Below are positions 61,429-64,000 of a DNA stretch of 64,000 bases, piece after piece (positions within the stretch are counted from its first letter, which is position 1; every line of letters begins with the position of its first letter). The notes under the pieces are model-generated. The model did no database searches. It was given only the letters and a program-made list of their open reading frames with translations, and was not told where the DNA came from. Origin of the DNA: JAPLJC01 sp052326585 (GTDB lineage Bacteria; Desulfobacterota; Desulfobaccia; Desulfobaccales; 0-14-0-80-60-11). The position numbers were made by a program, and so were the translations under genes. Location: assembly GCA_052326585.1 (NCBI GenBank), contig JBKQLU010000076.1, forward strand, positions 1 through 64,000, read 5' to 3'.

Positions 61429-61525
61429 AAAAACAAAAAGCCGGGTTACCTTTTAGGCAACCCGGCTATCCTATCAAGTGGACCCGTGGCTTTCCGCCCC
61501 CACCTCACGGCAGGTTTGGCTTTTT
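61429..61525 (-). promoter_or_regulatory. GEMM-I cyclic-dinucleotide riboswitch 2 with terminator
   Basis: On the minus strand the aptamer reads AAAAGCCAAACC (RC of about 61513-61524), a stem with a GTGA loop, GGGGCGGAAAGCCACGGGTC, and TAGCCGGGTTGCC (61468-61456). The terminator is GCCGGGTTGCC pairing with GGTAACCCGGC (61450-61440), then TTTTTGTTTTT. The strand shared between aptamer and terminator makes ligand-dependent antitermination likely. All conserved GEMM positions I know of are present; whether c-di-GMP or cGAMP is bound cannot be settled by eye. Confidence 0.88.
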
Positions 61526-61536
61526 CTTTGTCCTAT

Positions 61537-61565
61537 TCAATATGCACTATGCTTAATTCTGTCAA
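61537..61565 (-). promoter_or_regulatory. Promoter of riboswitch 2 / flp
   Basis: Minus-strand TTGACA (61565-61560), 17-nt spacer and TATTGA (61542-61537) place the start point just before the aptamer. It is the counterpart of the promoter at 55213-55242. Confidence 0.7.
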
Positions 61566-61651
61566 ACACTTTTAAGGAATTGGTTAAAAAAAATTATGCT
61601 CTTTATAAAATATCTGCCACAGCCTTGATAGGATAAGTGACAAGAATCAAT

Positions 61652-61694
61652 GAGGATTGAAGATTCTACGATGTTGTCTTAAACTTTAGCCTTG
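61652..61694 (+). repeat. Dispersed repeat, copy 2 (GAGGATT...CTTTAGCC)
   Basis: The second copy of the 52285-52328 repeat in the same orientation. It lies about 87 nt upstream of the riboswitch 2 promoter, in a gap (61566-62265) that otherwise shows no convincing gene. Confidence 0.5.
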
Positions 61695-62165
61695 GCGTAG
61701 CCCCGGAACCCTTGCTGCTCGTGGATAATGGGCCTGCCGGGCTGAAAAGCGGCTTACAGGAGAAGGCAGAAAAAACCGGCAAAAATCAGGTGAATATTCA
61801 CCTATATATTCACCTGAAAATACCCTCGAGAAGCCCGTTCTTCTGGAAGACTGGTCCCAAAGCTGCTCTGGAAAGTTAATAACCATTAAAAGCAGGGAAA
61901 TCGAATTAGCACCCCAACCCGGGATTAGATACGAGGGGATAGGGCGGTAATCTCCATTTATGAGACCCCGGATAGCAGGGAGCGACGGGGGCTTTTGTTT
62001 CAATATATGAATGATATCGCAATATTTGAGCTGATGCGGATAATGGCAAGTTATCATCAATTTAGGGTCACCTTTTTTAAGAAAGATTATTTCCCCAGCG
62101 AGTGTGTTATCATGTCTTCCAAAAAAGAGAAGACTTTCCGGGTTAAAGTAGGGAAGGGAGCCCTA

Positions 62166-62208
62166 AAACCATTTTTTGATCACGATGGCCAAGGTTGCCG
62201 CATAATCT
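62166..62208 (+). repeat. 43-bp flanking repeat, right copy
   Basis: The counterpart of 56104-56146 (AAACCATTTTTTGA ... TGGCCAAG ... TGCCGCATAA). A related CCGCCGCATGATCTCA word follows at about 62231. It lies 58 nt before trkA and marks the right edge of the pilin region. Confidence 0.55.
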
Positions 62209-62265
62209 CAGTTTAGGCCGCGGCGGGCAAGGCCGCCGCATGATCTCATCTCAAACTTCTAAGGA

Positions 62266-63630
62266 ATGGGTCAGGTGAAAATCATCATTGTCGGGGCCGG
62301 AGAGGTGGGTTTCCATCTGGCCAAATGGCTCTCCCGGGAAGATAAGGATATCGTGGTCATTGACCAGGCGCCGGAGGCCCTCCGGCGGGTGGAGGAGCAA
62401 CTGGACGTGCAGACCATCCGGGGGGCCGGCAGCCACCCCCAGGTGCTCCTGGAGGCTGGGGTCCAAAAGGCGGACGTGCTCCTGGCGGTCACCGACCGGG
62501 ATGAGGTCAACCTGGTCTGCTGTCTGTTTGCCGATCTCCTCAGAGGCGGCCTCCCCAAGGTCGCACTCGTCCGCCAGGAAGAATACGCCCCCCACCGGGA
62601 AGCCCTCATCCGCCGCCTCAATATCACCAACATCATCAACCCGGACCGGGAGTTGATCAAGGCCATTCTCAGGATTCTCAGCGCCCCCGAAATGGAGGAG
62701 GTCAACGACTTCCTGGGGGGATCCATTAAGATGATCGGCGGGGTCCTGCCGGCCGCCAGTCCCCTCTGTGGACGGGTCAAGGACCTGCCTTTGGTAATCG
62801 ACAGAAAACACCTGATCATCGCCGCCCTGGTGAGGCAGGACCGGCTCATTATTCCCAAGGGCCAAGACACCCTCCAGCCCGGGGATCTGGTCTATTTCAT
62901 TTGCCGGGACAAGGACCTGGGCTTTGCATTGCAACTCTTCAACCAGCGGCCCGCCGCCCCCCTAAAGAACCTGATGATCATGGGCGGAGGCAGGATCGGC
63001 GGGGCCCTGGCCCGGGAACTGGAGAGCAGGCGCTACCGGGTCAAACTCATCGAAAGGAATCCGGAGCGCTGCAAGCAGCTCTCTGGCCTGCTCCGGAGCA
63101 TCATTGTGCTCCAGGGCTCCGCCACCGACCAGGAATTGCTGATACAGGAGAACATCAGCGGCATGGACATGGTCCTGGCCCTTACGGGGGATGACGAAAC
63201 GAACATCCTCTCCTGTCTCCTGGCGCATCGCCTGGGCGCCAGGAAGCTCCTGGCCCGCATCAACAAGTTGGCTTATATGGATCTGAGGAAAATGATCGAG
63301 TTGGATTACCTCGTCAGCCCGAGGCTGTCCGCCATCAATTCCATCTTTCCTTACGTCCGCCGGGGCAAGGTAGTTTCCAGCGTGGCCATCAAAGGCCAGG
63401 AGGCTGAGGTCATTGAGGCCATCGCCCAGGAGGGCACGGCCCTGGTGGGAACGCCCCTCAAGGCCCTGAAATTTCCCCGGGAGGCCTTGTTGCTCTGCAT
63501 CATGAGAGGCGAAGAGGTGGTGCTCCCCAGCGGCGATGACGTCATCCAGCCAGATGACCGGGTGCTAATCCTGGCCAGGAAGGCCAGCATCCCCCAGGTG
63601 GAAAAGGCGTTGAGCGGCCCGGGGAGATGA
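62266..63630 (+). CDS. trkA: Trk potassium uptake regulatory subunit TrkA
   Basis: The 454-aa cytoplasmic protein has two RCK units: each has a Rossmann NAD-binding fold (IIIVGAGEVGFHLAKWLS at the start and LMIMGGGRIGGALARELESRRY near 240) followed by a TrkA-C domain. It gates the TrkH channel in response to NAD(H) or ATP. The ATG follows AAGGAATGGG. The stop overlaps the trkH start (ATGA), so the two are translationally coupled, the normal order for this K+ uptake system. Confidence 0.95.
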   Translation: MGQVKIIIVGAGEVGFHLAKWLSREDKDIVVIDQAPEALRRVEEQLDVQTIRGAGSHPQVLLEAGVQKADVLLAVTDRDEVNLVCCLFADLLRGGLPKVALVRQEEYAPHREALIRRLNITNIINPDRELIKAILRILSAPEMEEVNDFLGGSIKMIGGVLPAASPLCGRVKDLPLVIDRKHLIIAALVRQDRLIIPKGQDTLQPGDLVYFICRDKDLGFALQLFNQRPAAPLKNLMIMGGGRIGGALARELESRRYRVKLIERNPERCKQLSGLLRSIIVLQGSATDQELLIQENISGMDMVLALTGDDETNILSCLLAHRLGARKLLARINKLAYMDLRKMIELDYLVSPRLSAINSIFPYVRRGKVVSSVAIKGQEAEVIEAIAQEGTALVGTPLKALKFPREALLLCIMRGEEVVLPSGDDVIQPDDRVLILARKASIPQVEKALSGPGR

Positions 63631-64000
63631 ACGGCATGCGTTGGCGCCTGATCTGCCGGATTATTGGAACCCTGGTGGCCTGCATCGGCCTCAGCATGCT
63701 CTGGCCCCTGGGGTTTTCCCTCTACTACCGGGACGGCTCCTATTGGCCCCTGCTGCAAGCCATGGCGGTGTCCCTGACGGCGGGGTCGGTCATGTATCTG
63801 CTCGGGCATGGCGCCGCCGGCTCCAGAGCCATCAACCATCGGGAAGGCATGGCCGCCACCACTCTCGGATGGGTGGCTGCCGCCCTGGTTGGCTCCCTGC
63901 CCTTTTATCTGGCCGGAACCTTTACGCATCCGGTGGACTGCATCCTGGAGGCCATGAGCGGCTTCACCACCACCGGGGCTTCGGCCCTGGTCAACGTGGA
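63627..64000 (+). CDS. trkH: Trk potassium transporter TrkH (partial, runs off the window)
   Basis: The ATG at 63627 overlaps trkA. The visible ~124 residues contain two membrane segments (LICRIIGTLVACIGLSMLWPL and LLQAMAVSLTAGSVMYLLG), a third (GWVAAALVGSLPFYLAG), and the first pore loop with the selectivity-filter sequence EAMSGFTTTGAS. The 3' end is outside the window. Confidence 0.93.
   Translation, partial: MNGMRWRLICRIIGTLVACIGLSMLWPLGFSLYYRDGSYWPLLQAMAVSLTAGSVMYLLGHGAAGSRAINHREGMAATTLGWVAAALVGSLPFYLAGTFTHPVDCILEAMSGFTTTGASALVNV

Noticed and set aside
61995..62216. 73-codon ORF before trkA
   Set aside because: Its 3' third is the 43-bp repeat also found, in another frame context, at 56104; no ribosome binding site and no homology visible.

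Overview
The window looks like chromosome from a strictly anaerobic Desulfobacterota (Deltaproteobacteria), near the Desulfobacca/Syntrophobacter side. The grounds are a high-GC background, many ferredoxin-type Fe-S proteins, a 2-oxoacid:acceptor oxidoreductase, a DUF362 Fe-S protein, corrinoid methyl-transfer proteins, PAS-rich hybrid kinases and GEMM-type riboswitches. The assignment is inferred from gene content; no marker gene was compared.

Layout. 0.1-6.8 kb is housekeeping and stress: hemerythrin-like protein, DUF362 Fe-S protein, pyrBC with a leader terminator, Hsp20, ferritin-like protein, tmk, tRNA-Lys and tRNA-Glu. 6.9-12.2 kb is a one-carbon/corrinoid module: Tat-exported binding protein, corrinoid protein, UroD-family methyltransferase, MarR regulator and a QueG-like Fe-S protein. 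12.7-25 kb holds a phosphoesterase, a GNAT enzyme, a receiver-PAS-Ser/Thr kinase fusion, two tandem paralogous hybrid histidine kinases (the second broken by one in-frame stop), a DegT aminotransferase and a methyltransferase. 25.4-28 kb is a MerR/Fe-S/esterase operon. 28-45 kb is a minus-strand catabolic island: two MFS transporters, acyl-CoA ligase, Tat amidase, three-subunit 2-oxoacid oxidoreductase with an NADH/FAD/Fe-S subunit, a 3-hydroxyacyl-CoA dehydrogenase-family enzyme, a BKACE beta-keto acid cleavage enzyme, a sigma-54 activator and a histidine kinase. Two sigma-54-like promoters with a shared upstream motif precede its two halves. 45-53.3 kb holds a spermidine-synthase-like membrane protein, an AT-rich two-gene nuclease island, a tandem-domain malic enzyme with a degenerate N-terminal half, a CBS protein and two small envelope proteins.

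54-62.2 kb is the most unusual part: a Flp (type IVb) pilin locus built by repeated duplication. It has five flp loci. Two are intact and three have decayed in different ways (lost 5' end, nonsense codon, frameshift). It also has a TadZ/CpaE-like ATPase, a NarL-type regulator, a degenerate receiver protein, several unnamed small proteins, two GEMM-I (cyclic dinucleotide) riboswitches with their own promoters and terminators, and four copies of an upstream block centred on a 17-bp dyad. One riboswitch precedes an intact flp gene; the other precedes a small-protein/zinc-finger pair. This suggests pilin dosage or choice is set by a second messenger plus a separate regulator. The remaining Tad secretion genes are not in the window. 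The window ends in trkA and a partial trkH.
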